30,080 nucleotides of DNA, taken from the NCBI GenBank assembly GCA_030635485.1, contig DAOVYS010000004.1, positions 1-30,080 of the forward strand. Direction: 5' to 3'. The DNA comes from Pseudomonadota bacterium (GTDB lineage: Bacteria; Desulfobacterota; Desulfobulbia; Desulfobulbales; DAOVYS01). The notes below the pieces were generated by a model. That model did no database searches. It had not been told where the DNA came from and saw only the letters and a list, made by a program, of their open reading frames with translations. The stretch's first letter is position 1, and every line of letters begins with the position of its first letter. Below, piece by piece: positions 23,175-30,080 of the stretch. Both the position numbers and the translations under genes were made by a program.

Positions 23175-23208
23175 TAAGGTTCGAACTTGTTTTGAACCTT
23201 ATTTTTTT
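23175..23208 (+). terminator. Terminator after tRNA-Gly
   Basis: TAAGGTTC (23175-23182) and GAACCTTA (23194-23201) form an 8-bp stem followed by seven T. Confidence 0.8.
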
Positions 23209-23312
23209 ACACTGACTCGATAACGGCAAAATCAGTTTCTGTTCGACTATCATGTCTGGTCTGCAGGGATAAAAAATGGTCGTCGGGTCAGTTTATATTT
23301 TGAGGGAATAAA

Positions 23313-23741
23313 ATGAAGACATATCTTACTCCGGTAAAAGAAATCGATAAAAAATGGTATGTGGTTGACGCCACTGACAAAATCCTTGGAAGACTCGCGT
23401 CTGAAATCGCCTTAAGGCTGCGCGGCAAGCATAAACCCAATTATTCAACTTTCATGGACACCGGGGATTTCATCATTGTTGTAAATTCTGAAAAGATCAG
23501 GCTGACCGGCCAGAAATGGTCTGACAAGATATACTATCATCACACGGGTTACATAGGCGGAATCAAACAGATCTCCGCACAAAAACTTAATGAAAAAAAA
23601 CCGGGGGAACTGATCCGAAAGGCAATCAAAGGCATGCTTCCAAAAAATTCCCTGGGGCGAAAGCAACTGAAAAAGCTTAAAGTATATGCTGGAGCAACTC
23701 ATCCCCATGAGGCTCAGCAACCTGAACCACTGGCACTGTAA
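23313..23741 (+). CDS. rplM: 50S ribosomal protein L13
   Basis: A 142-residue L13 with the classic N-terminal KEIDKKWYVVDATDKILGRLASEIA and YHHTGYIGGIK segments, and the C-terminal GMLPKNSLGRKQLKKLKVYAG motif; it binds 23S rRNA early in large-subunit assembly. GAGGG precedes the ATG at 23313. It is followed by rpsI as in most bacteria, but with a long 163-base spacer rather than the usual short gap. About 155 bases upstream lies the tRNA-Gly gene, separated by a terminator, so rplM should have its own promoter. Confidence 0.97.
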   Translation: MKTYLTPVKEIDKKWYVVDATDKILGRLASEIALRLRGKHKPNYSTFMDTGDFIIVVNSEKIRLTGQKWSDKIYYHHTGYIGGIKQISAQKLNEKKPGELIRKAIKGMLPKNSLGRKQLKKLKVYAGATHPHEAQQPEPLAL

Positions 23742-23904
23742 CAAGATAAATGTTCACATAGTTCGTACCCCTGGAAACGGTTACGTAACAAGAAATTCGG
23801 CATCCACGTTACACTGCGAAAAAAATAACGATCATTTAACGGAACCGGAAAATAACAAGGGGCCGTCCGGACAAGATATAATCAAATTATTTATGGAGAA
23901 CGAT
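23742..23904 (+). other. Long rplM-rpsI spacer
   Basis: 163 bases where a few dozen are usual. It contains a GTTACGTAAC palindrome. It reads through in one frame into rpsI, but the resulting N-terminal extension does not resemble S9. No clear promoter seen. Confidence 0.5.
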
Positions 23905-24300
23905 ATGGCTGACCAGCGTTTTTACGCAACAGGCAAAAGAAAAAGCGCAGTAGCGAGGGTATGGCTTAAACCGGGTGACGGCAACTTCACTGTGAATAAG
24001 CAAACCCTGGAAGAATATTTCGGCGGCAACAACTCAGCCAGGTTAAATACGGAAAGACCCTTTGTCATGACCGACACTACGGCCAAGTGGGATGTAATCG
24101 CCACGCTCAAGGGCGGTGGGAAATCCGCACAATGTGACGCCCTTCGTCACGGCATTGCCAAGGCTCTTATAGAAGCTGATCCCGAACATCGGCTGACCCT
24201 GAAAAAAGGAAGGCTGCTTACACGGGATCCCAGGGTCAAGGAGAGAAAGAAATATGGACAAAAAGGTGCAAGGGCCAATTACCAGTTCTCAAAACGTTAA
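23905..24300 (+). CDS. rpsI: 30S ribosomal protein S9
   Basis: A 131-residue S9: RFYATGKRKSAVARVWLKPG at the start and the conserved end LTRDPRVKERKKYGQKGARANYQFSKR, whose last Lys-Arg reaches the ribosomal P site. I start at the ATG at 23905 because GGAG lies seven bases before it and the protein then begins MADQRFYATGKR as in other S9 proteins; a longer frame from 23686 is a read-through of the spacer. It is cotranscribed with rplM and followed by a clear terminator. Confidence 0.97.
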   Translation: MADQRFYATGKRKSAVARVWLKPGDGNFTVNKQTLEEYFGGNNSARLNTERPFVMTDTTAKWDVIATLKGGGKSAQCDALRHGIAKALIEADPEHRLTLKKGRLLTRDPRVKERKKYGQKGARANYQFSKR

Positions 24301-24350
24301 TTGGTGATATTCGTTTTTTTGTCTTTTCGTCTTGTACGACAGACTTCAGG

Positions 24351-24394
24351 GAGGGGAAGGTGATGTGTACATCGCTCTTCCCCTCTTTTTTTTT
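24351..24394 (+). terminator. Terminator after rpsI
   Basis: GAGGGGAAG (24351-24359) pairs with CTTCCCCTC (24377-24385), with an inner GTGATGT/ACATCGC extension, then nine T. Confidence 0.88.
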
Positions 24395-24416
24395 GTACAT
24401 AAAATCAAATGTTATA

Positions 24417-24579
24417 GGGTATCTTGAATAATTTAGGATTTTCGTTCGAGGTCAAGGAACAGTGAAAATGAAAAAGCACCCCATTCGGGTATAAACTCCG
24501 CATATTAGCTATATGTGAGCATTTTTCATTTTTACTGTGACGCCGAGATCGGACGAAAAGACAATTATTCAAGATGGCC
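24417..24579. mobile_element. MITE-like element, family 1 (inverse copy of 12010-12171)
   Basis: ATCTTGAATAATT (from 24421) and AATTATTCAAGAT (to 24575) bound the element; flanking GGGT and GGCC also match the other copy. The inner stem and both small hairpins are kept. It lies directly between the rpsI terminator and argC, so argC must be read from a promoter within or very near it. Confidence 0.8.
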
Positions 24580-24609
24580 TATAGACTCCTAAACCAAAGA
24601 GACAAAATC

Positions 24610-25647
24610 ATGCTAAGAGTAGGAATCATTGGGGCATCCGGTTACACCGGGGCTGAATTGACAAGGATCTTGAGCGCTCACCCCGAGGTTGAACTGACCG
24701 TAGCCACCTCCCGTCAAAATGCGGGACTGCCTCTTTCGGAGGTATATCCGAGCCTCAAGGACCGGATTAATATCATATTCGAAGATGTAGTTATGGAGGA
24801 CTTAGTCGAACGGGCAGACCTCTTTTTTACCGCAGTGCCGCATCAGACCGCTATGTCAATCGTTCCGCAGTTACTTCTGGCCGGCAAAAAGGTGGTTGAC
24901 TTAAGCGCGGATTTCAGGATCAGCGATGCCAAAGTCTATGAAAAGTGGTATCAAACCCATACGGCTCCTGAATATCTTAACGAAGCTGTCTACGGATTAC
25001 CTGAAATTTACCGGGAAAAAATCGTCCGGGCAAGGCTTACGGCCAATCCGGGATGTTATCCCACAAGTATAATCTTGGGAACCGCGCCCCTATTGAAAGC
25101 CGGTATTATAGACCCGGACACTCTGATTGCGGATTCAAAATCAGGCGCAACCGGGGCCGGCCGGTCTGCCTCGGTTGCCACTCTGTTCTGCGAAGTCAGC
25201 GAAGGCTTTAAGGCTTACAAAATAGGAGAACACCGGCATACTCCTGAAATCGAACAGGAGATCAGCCTATTAAGCGGCCGGCAGGTGGTGATATCATTCA
25301 CCCCGCATCTGGTTCCCATGTCGCGGGGCATCTTGAGCACTATCTATTCCAAAATGGTCAAACAATTAAGCCAGGCAGAAATTTATGAAATTTACCATAA
25401 TTTTTATAAAGAGGAACCCTTTGTCCGAATCTGTGACATCGGAACCTATCCGGCCACCCAGTTTGTGAAGGGAAGCAATTTCTGCGATATAGGTTTCAAA
25501 CTTGACAAACGTACGGGACGAGTCATTATCATCTCCGCAATAGACAACCTGGTAAAAGGCGCCGCCGGACAGGCCGTCCAGAACATGAACCTGATGTACG
25601 GTTTCAAAGAGACCCTGGGACTTCTTTCCCTGCCCCTGTTCCCGTGA
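24610..25647 (+). CDS. argC: N-acetyl-gamma-glutamyl-phosphate reductase
   Basis: NADPH-dependent reduction of N-acetylglutamyl phosphate to the semialdehyde, in cytosolic arginine synthesis. The 345-residue protein has the NAD(P) motif GIIGASGYTGAEL at the N-terminus, the catalytic cysteine in ANPGCYPTSIILG, and the HRHTPEIEQE and FTPHLVPMSRGI motifs, with standard family length. I start at the ATG at 24610; an upstream start at 24574 would lie inside the repeat element and add 12 unrelated residues. No other arg gene is nearby. truA begins 32 bases after its stop. Confidence 0.96.
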   Translation: MLRVGIIGASGYTGAELTRILSAHPEVELTVATSRQNAGLPLSEVYPSLKDRINIIFEDVVMEDLVERADLFFTAVPHQTAMSIVPQLLLAGKKVVDLSADFRISDAKVYEKWYQTHTAPEYLNEAVYGLPEIYREKIVRARLTANPGCYPTSIILGTAPLLKAGIIDPDTLIADSKSGATGAGRSASVATLFCEVSEGFKAYKIGEHRHTPEIEQEISLLSGRQVVISFTPHLVPMSRGILSTIYSKMVKQLSQAEIYEIYHNFYKEEPFVRICDIGTYPATQFVKGSNFCDIGFKLDKRTGRVIIISAIDNLVKGAAGQAVQNMNLMYGFKETLGLLSLPLFP

Positions 25648-25678
25648 TCCACTGGAGACGGAAAGAGAAGGATGATGG

Positions 25679-26455
25679 GTGAAGGGTGACACGGTGCGTA
25701 ACATCAAGATCGTACTGGCTTATGACGGCACCAGCTATGCCGGATGGCAGCGCCAGAAGAATGCCACGACCATTCAGGGAGTTGTTGAAGAAAAAATCGG
25801 GATAATGACAGGCGCCCCGGTTATACTGCACGGTGCAGGCCGAACAGATGCCGGGGTGCACGCCCTTGGAATGGTCGCAAATTTCAAGACATCTTCAACC
25901 ATCCCTGCATCCGGATTTTTAAAAGGACTGAACAGCCTGCTTCCAGAGGATATCCGGATTCTCGATGTCCTGGATACGGACCCGGACTTTCATGCACGCT
26001 ACAGCGCCACGGGCAAGGCTTACATGTACGTCATAAATGCCGGTGGAGTTACTCTTCCAACCGAACGGCTTTACACCTGCCCGATCCCAAGAGACCTTGA
26101 TCTCAACCAGATCAAGGTCTGCCTTAAAGCCCTTGTTGGAAAGCACGATTTTTCAAGTTTTGAGGCAACAGGCTCACGCGACTTATCTAATAAAAACGGA
26201 AAAGGCGCTGTACGGAAAATCCTTTCAGCGGAATGCATTGTTAAAGACAACGAGACCGGCAAGATCTTTATTGAAATATCAGGCAACGGCTTCCTGAGAC
26301 ACATGGTGAGAAACATCGTTGGCACACTGATCGAGGCGGGGACCGGCCGAATGAATGTTACGGACTTCAAGAGAGTACTGGCCTCAAAGAATCGCTCGGC
26401 TGCAGGGCCGACAGCCCCGGCCAGGGGCCTGTTTCTGAAAAAAGTTTTTTATTGA
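25679..26455 (+). CDS. truA: tRNA pseudouridine synthase A
   Basis: Makes pseudouridine at positions 38-40 of the tRNA anticodon arm. The 258-residue protein has the family motifs: IVLAYDGTSYAGWQRQ near the N-terminus, the catalytic aspartate in LHGAGRTDAGVHALG, and the C-terminal GNGFLRHMVRNIVGTLIEAG. The start is a GTG; either 25679 or 25694 is possible, since an AAGG-like site precedes each. Its gene follows argC by 32 bases and is probably cotranscribed with it. Confidence 0.96.
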   Translation: MKGDTVRNIKIVLAYDGTSYAGWQRQKNATTIQGVVEEKIGIMTGAPVILHGAGRTDAGVHALGMVANFKTSSTIPASGFLKGLNSLLPEDIRILDVLDTDPDFHARYSATGKAYMYVINAGGVTLPTERLYTCPIPRDLDLNQIKVCLKALVGKHDFSSFEATGSRDLSNKNGKGAVRKILSAECIVKDNETGKIFIEISGNGFLRHMVRNIVGTLIEAGTGRMNVTDFKRVLASKNRSAAGPTAPARGLFLKKVFY

Positions 26456-26490
26456 CTAAGGGCCTGATGGGAAATATGTTCAGAAAATTC

Positions 26491-26540
26491 GTAACCAACC
26501 ACGGGGGCAAGGACTAAAAACGGTTATCCAATTACCCTTG
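26491..26540. repeat. Dispersed palindromic repeat, copy D
   Basis: GTAACCAACCACGGGGGCAA and then CGGTTATCCAATTACCCTTG, in the truA-aminotransferase gap. Similar to 543-590 and 20183-20230 but with a weaker hairpin. Confidence 0.55.
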
Positions 26541-26563
26541 ATCTTTTACACCAGGAGATATAA

Positions 26564-27772
26564 ATGAGCCTTGAAATTATTATTCCATCACAAAGAGTTC
26601 AGCAGATCAAGCCGTCACCTACTCTTTCAATCAACGCCAAGGCCAAGGCTTTAAAGGCTTCCGGCGCCGACATCCTCAATTTCAGTGTCGGCGAGCCTGA
26701 CTTTGATACTCCAAAGCATATTCTGGAGGCAGGCAAGGCGGCAATAGATGCTGTTTTCACAAGATATACCGCCGTGCCCGGCATACTTGAACTGAGAGAG
26801 GCCATTGCCAAACGCTTCTCACAAGAGAGGGGCTGGCAATATGACCCGGATCAGATCCAGGTCAGCTGTGGCGGAAAACATGGTCTTTATAATATGATCC
26901 AGGCCCTTTTCAATCCAGGCGATGAGGTGCTTATCCCCACCCCCTACTGGGTCTCCTATCCCCCAATGGTGCAACTTGCGGGAGCCACACCCGTGCCGGT
27001 CCCTTTGGCGGAAAAAAATGACTTTGACTTAGATCCGGCAATTCTTGACCAACTTATCACAGACAAGACCAGGGGCATTATCCTGAACAGTCCTTCAAAT
27101 CCGACCGGATCAATCTTTTCCGCCGGAACTCTTGAAGCAATCGGGGAAATGGCCCTTAAAAAAGGATGGGCCGTTATAACGGACGATGTCTATGATACGA
27201 TTGTTTATGAAAAAGGTCCCATCCCGCATATCCTTGATGTTGACCCGAAACTGAAAGAGCAGACCATCGTGCTCAACGCGGTCTCCAAATCGTTTGCCAT
27301 GACCGGGTGGCGAATCGGATATTCAGCCGGGCCGAAACATATAATCAAGGCCATGAACAAAATCCAGAGTCAGAGCACATCCAACCCTTCCTCAATAGCA
27401 CAGAAAGCGGCTCTGGCCGCTATTTCGGGACCATGGGATTTTTCGGTCGCCATGACCGAGTCCTTTCTCCCCCGCAGGGACTATATTATTGAAGAACTTC
27501 AGACCAATCCGAATATTACCTGCGTCACCCCAAGAGGCGCATTTTATGTATTTCCCAACTTTTCAGCATATTACGGCAAATCGTTTAATGGAAAACCGAT
27601 CAATAATTCCGTGGAAATGTCAGACTATCTGCTGGACGAGGCGTTGCTGGCAACCGTGCCGGGCGCGGCATTCGGCGCGGATGAATTTATCCGCTTTTCC
27701 TTTGCCGCCTCAATGGATGCGATAAAAGAGGGGATGAAGAGATTGAAAGAGGCGTTGAACAGCTTATCATGA
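26564..27772 (+). CDS. Class I aminotransferase (aspartate aminotransferase-like)
   Basis: PLP-dependent aminotransferase, 402 residues, of the AspAT I-gamma group. Visible sites: NFSVGEPDFDTP at the N-terminus, NSPSNPTGS (Asn binding PLP), DDVYDTIVYE (Asp for the PLP nitrogen), and the Schiff-base lysine in NAVSKSFAMTGWRIGY. FIRFSFAASMD carries the substrate carboxylate-binding Arg. It most likely moves amino groups between aspartate and 2-oxoglutarate, but this group also includes aromatic and prephenate aminotransferases. An AGGAG ribosome site precedes the ATG. A palindromic repeat lies just upstream. Confidence 0.92.
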   Translation: MSLEIIIPSQRVQQIKPSPTLSINAKAKALKASGADILNFSVGEPDFDTPKHILEAGKAAIDAVFTRYTAVPGILELREAIAKRFSQERGWQYDPDQIQVSCGGKHGLYNMIQALFNPGDEVLIPTPYWVSYPPMVQLAGATPVPVPLAEKNDFDLDPAILDQLITDKTRGIILNSPSNPTGSIFSAGTLEAIGEMALKKGWAVITDDVYDTIVYEKGPIPHILDVDPKLKEQTIVLNAVSKSFAMTGWRIGYSAGPKHIIKAMNKIQSQSTSNPSSIAQKAALAAISGPWDFSVAMTESFLPRRDYIIEELQTNPNITCVTPRGAFYVFPNFSAYYGKSFNGKPINNSVEMSDYLLDEALLATVPGAAFGADEFIRFSFAASMDAIKEGMKRLKEALNSLS

Positions 27773-27914
27773 CCACTAAAGGTCGATAGCTTGAGACACA
27801 AAGGTTCTTCTAAACGAATCCCGCGTATAAAGGCTGAAGATGGAAACACGAAAACAAAAAAATGATGTAACTATTCAGCGTGATGCCCAAATATATATAA
27901 CCGGCGCATGGTCA

Positions 27915-28109
27915 TCAATAATCGTCAAAATCCACGTAAGCATTTTCGGCCAGAGCCCATGTCCAGGCGTCAAGCGTTTTTTCTTTTGACACCGCCTTCT
28001 GGCCGTTTTTCGTATAACATTGATAAACCCAATCCTGATTGCTCACAAAGACCTTTATTAAATCCAGGCTTGGGTGGTTAAACCAACCGGCACTATAATT
28101 TCCTTCCAT
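27915..28109 (-). CDS. Small hypothetical protein, 64 residues
   Basis: The only recognised minus-strand gene in the right part of the window. It starts MEGNYSAGWFNHPSLDLIK, with a GGAG ribosome site eight bases upstream, and ends LDAWTWALAENAYVDFDDY. The composition (Trp, Tyr, acidic C-terminus) looks like a folded soluble protein, not noise, but I know no family. It lies between the aminotransferase (plus) and mqnE (plus). Confidence 0.5.
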   Translation of the reverse strand: MEGNYSAGWFNHPSLDLIKVFVSNQDWVYQCYTKNGQKAVSKEKTLDAWTWALAENAYVDFDDY

Positions 28110-28319
28110 GTATTTTACTCCATTTGATAACTTCTTTCACATTCTTAAAAAGCTGAATAGAATACAGGCTATTATTACACATAAATCAGAATCCTTTCCA
28201 TGTTTTTTCCTAAAAAACATCCCTGAATTCAAATCCAGGGTAGCATCTGCACTCTAAAATGGATCTTTTATCAAATTACAAGAATCAAAAATGGACTTAA
28301 ACTATTAAGGATAACCAAT

Positions 28320-29414
28320 ATGGACAACTTAATAATCCAGGCAGGCCTGGGAAACATTCTTGAAAAAATCAGAAACAGCGAACGTCTCTCCGTGGAGGAT
28401 GGAATAAAATTATTCGAACACCCGGACCTGCTTGCGGTCGGATATCTGGCCAATATTGTGCGGCAGAGAGTTAATAATGATAACACCTATTTTATTTACA
28501 ACCAGCACATCAATTATTCCAATATCTGCACCAACCTGTGCAAATTTTGTGCATTCGGTAAGGACAAGTCGTCCGACCTTGCCTATGAAATGAGTATCTC
28601 TGATGTCGAAAAAAAAATCAGAGAAAGAATTGAGGAGCCGATTACAGAAATCCACATGGTCGGAGGCATCCATCCTGATCTGCCATATTCCTATTACCTG
28701 GATCTCCTGCGCTGCATCAAAAAAATCCGCCCTGAAATCCATATCCAGGCTTTTACCTGCGTGGAACTGGTCCATCTGGCCGAACTCTCCGGAAAATCCC
28801 TGGCAGACACGATCAGCGAATTAAAGGAGGCAGGCCTGGGGTCCGTGCCCGGAGGTGGGGCCGAGGTCTTCAGCCCCAGGGTCCGTGAACTGACCTGCGA
28901 GAAAAAACTCTCCGGACAGGGTTGGCTGAATGCGGCAAAAACAGTTCACGAAATGGGACTGAAGAGCAATGCCACCATGCTTTACGGCCATATTGAGACC
29001 ACCAGGGAACGAATGGAACATCTGGATATGCTCAGAAGATTGCAGGATGAGACAAAAGGTTTCCTTGCCTATATCCCCCTGGCCTTTCATCCCAAAAATA
29101 CTGAGATGTCAAACCTCTCCCGGACCTCAGGCATAGATGACTTAAAAAACCTTGCCGTAGCCCGTTGCTTTCTGGATAATTTCCCCCACATAAAGGCATA
29201 CTGGGTCATGATCAGTCCAAAACTTGCCCAAGTCGCTCTTTCATTCGGCGCAGACGACATAGACGGCACTGTAAAAGAAGAAATCATCACCCACATGGCA
29301 GGCGCTGAGACCGAACAGGCCATGACCCGCGACCAACTCGTAAGAATTATCAGGGAGGCGGGAAGGGTTCCCGTGGAAAGAGATACTCTATATAACGTGA
29401 TTAAGATGTATTAA
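28320..29414 (+). CDS. mqnE: Aminofutalosine synthase (radical SAM)
   Basis: Joins 3-((1-carboxyvinyl)oxy)benzoate and SAM to give aminofutalosine, in the futalosine route to menaquinone. The 364-residue protein has the radical SAM motif CTNLCKFCAFGK (Cx3Cx2C), the MVGGIHPDLPYSYYLDL segment and GSVPGGGAEVFSPRVRE, all typical of MqnE. AAGGATAA precedes the ATG at 28320. mqnC follows after 63 bases, supporting the pathway assignment. Menaquinone would feed the Hmc-type membrane complexes. MqnE and MqnC are paralogues; CAFGK versus CAFFK helps to tell them apart. Confidence 0.93.
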   Translation: MDNLIIQAGLGNILEKIRNSERLSVEDGIKLFEHPDLLAVGYLANIVRQRVNNDNTYFIYNQHINYSNICTNLCKFCAFGKDKSSDLAYEMSISDVEKKIRERIEEPITEIHMVGGIHPDLPYSYYLDLLRCIKKIRPEIHIQAFTCVELVHLAELSGKSLADTISELKEAGLGSVPGGGAEVFSPRVRELTCEKKLSGQGWLNAAKTVHEMGLKSNATMLYGHIETTRERMEHLDMLRRLQDETKGFLAYIPLAFHPKNTEMSNLSRTSGIDDLKNLAVARCFLDNFPHIKAYWVMISPKLAQVALSFGADDIDGTVKEEIITHMAGAETEQAMTRDQLVRIIREAGRVPVERDTLYNVIKMY

Positions 29415-29477
29415 TGACGAATGACGAAGTTTAATGTACCACACTCAAGACACTACTAAAGAAACTAAACTAAACTA

Positions 29478-30080
29478 ATGGAAAAAATAGAAAAAAAAGT
29501 CCTTAACGGGCAACGCATCTCAGTGGATGAGTGTCTGACGCTGGCCGCGGACGCTGATCTTTATAGCCTCGGCTTTCTGGCCGACGCTGTCCGGAAACGG
29601 CTGCACCCGGAACCGATCGTGACATATGTGATTGACCGCAACATCAATTACACGGATATCTGTATCTCGGCATGTAAGTTCTGCGCCTTTTTTAAGACGC
29701 CGGATGATAAAGACGGCTCTCTCATCTCGTTTGAAGAACTGGGCGGGAAAATAGAAGAAACCATAAAGCTGAATGGGACACAGATTCTGCTTCAGGGCGG
29801 ACTGCACCCTGATAAGCCATTAAAGTTTTACGAGGAGATGCTCAGATACATCAAAAAAAATTACGACATCCATGTCCACGGATTCTCACCGCCGGAAATC
29901 CACCATTTCGCAAATATCTCAGGCCTCTCCGTCCGGGACGTTCTTGTAAGGCTTATAAAGGCAGGGCTTGATTCCATACCTGGAGGCGGGGCCGAAATCC
30001 TGGCCGACCGGGTGAGGCGGGAGATCGCTCCCAGAAAATGTTCGGCAGATGAATGGATCAATGTCATGGAAGAGGCTCAT
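29478..30080 (+). CDS. mqnC: Dehypoxanthine futalosine cyclase (radical SAM), 3' end cut
   Basis: Forms cyclic dehypoxanthinylfutalosine in the menaquinone futalosine route. 201 codons are visible before the right edge; usual length is about 350-370. The motif CISACKFCAFFK (Cx3Cx2C) lies in the MqnC-type context RNINYTDIC, followed by ILLQGGLHPDKPLKFYEEMLRYIKK and DSIPGGGAEILADRVR. The ATG at 29478 is preceded by ACTAAACTAAACTA and has no Shine-Dalgarno, which is odd compared with its neighbours; translation may depend on mqnE. It lies 63 bases after mqnE. Confidence 0.92.
   Translation, partial: MEKIEKKVLNGQRISVDECLTLAADADLYSLGFLADAVRKRLHPEPIVTYVIDRNINYTDICISACKFCAFFKTPDDKDGSLISFEELGGKIEETIKLNGTQILLQGGLHPDKPLKFYEEMLRYIKKNYDIHVHGFSPPEIHHFANISGLSVRDVLVRLIKAGLDSIPGGGAEILADRVRREIAPRKCSADEWINVMEEAH

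Noticed and set aside
23686..24300. Long frame giving S9 a 73-residue N-terminal extension
   Set aside because: The added residues do not resemble S9, while the ATG at 23905 has a ribosome site and the family start.
23313..24300. Search for a ribosomal leader or riboswitch before rplM
   Set aside because: No convincing conserved structure could be seen between the tRNA terminator and the rplM start.

Overview
The window looks like chromosomal DNA of a sulfate-reducing member of the Desulfobacterota, probably Desulfobacterales; this is inferred from gene content, no search was run. The main pointers are a complete Hmc transmembrane electron-transfer complex with a 16-heme cytochrome, a sulfur-trafficking block (TusA, YeeE/YedE, DsrE-like), an orange-protein-like cluster of ferredoxin-MinD ATPases and NifX/MTH1175 proteins, another multiheme cytochrome, and the futalosine menaquinone genes mqnE and mqnC.

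Layout. From 1 to about 22.75 kb every recognised gene is on the minus strand; from the tRNA-Gly at 23.08 kb almost all are on the plus strand, with divergent promoters at the switch. (i) 0-1.3 kb: a lipoprotein cut by the left edge and hisB. (ii) 1.5-8.3 kb: hmcABCDEF, including a 44-codon hmcD. It ends in a response-regulator fragment that may be a relic of rrf1 and in a very strong terminator. (iii) 8.8-11.9 kb: a radical SAM enzyme overlapping a TPR protein with an apparent SPASM-like cysteine region. (iv) 12.2-15.0 kb: three small genes, two of them DsrE-like, then TusA and a YeeE/YedE transporter. (v) 15.3-17.4 kb: a secreted TPR protein and a pentaheme cytochrome c whose frame contains one in-frame TGA followed by a hairpin, a candidate selenoprotein. 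(vi) 17.8-21.4 kb: a frameshifted PocR-domain gene, two NifX-like proteins, two MinD/ferredoxin ATPases and a UPF0251 (DUF134) regulator. (vii) 21.8-22.75 kb: a lone receiver domain and a glycine-rich DUF5320 protein. (viii) 23.1-30.08 kb, plus strand: tRNA-Gly(GCC), rplM-rpsI, argC, truA, a class I aminotransferase, mqnE and partial mqnC. One small hypothetical gene lies on the minus strand at 27.9 kb.

How the parts fit. Hmc, the multiheme cytochrome and menaquinone synthesis serve respiratory electron flow; YeeE, TusA and DsrE-like proteins would import and relay sulfur; the MinD/NifX/DUF134 group resembles the ORP gene cluster of Desulfovibrio. Two promoters, one for the DUF134 operon and one for DUF5320, share a nearly identical palindrome, suggesting one regulon.

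A second theme is the abundance of small structured repeats in the gaps: at least three families of inverted-repeat, MITE/REP-like elements, some with what look like compensatory changes in their stems, plus a transposase C-terminal relic. The most promising points for follow-up are the candidate selenocysteine cytochrome, the shared operator and the repeat families.
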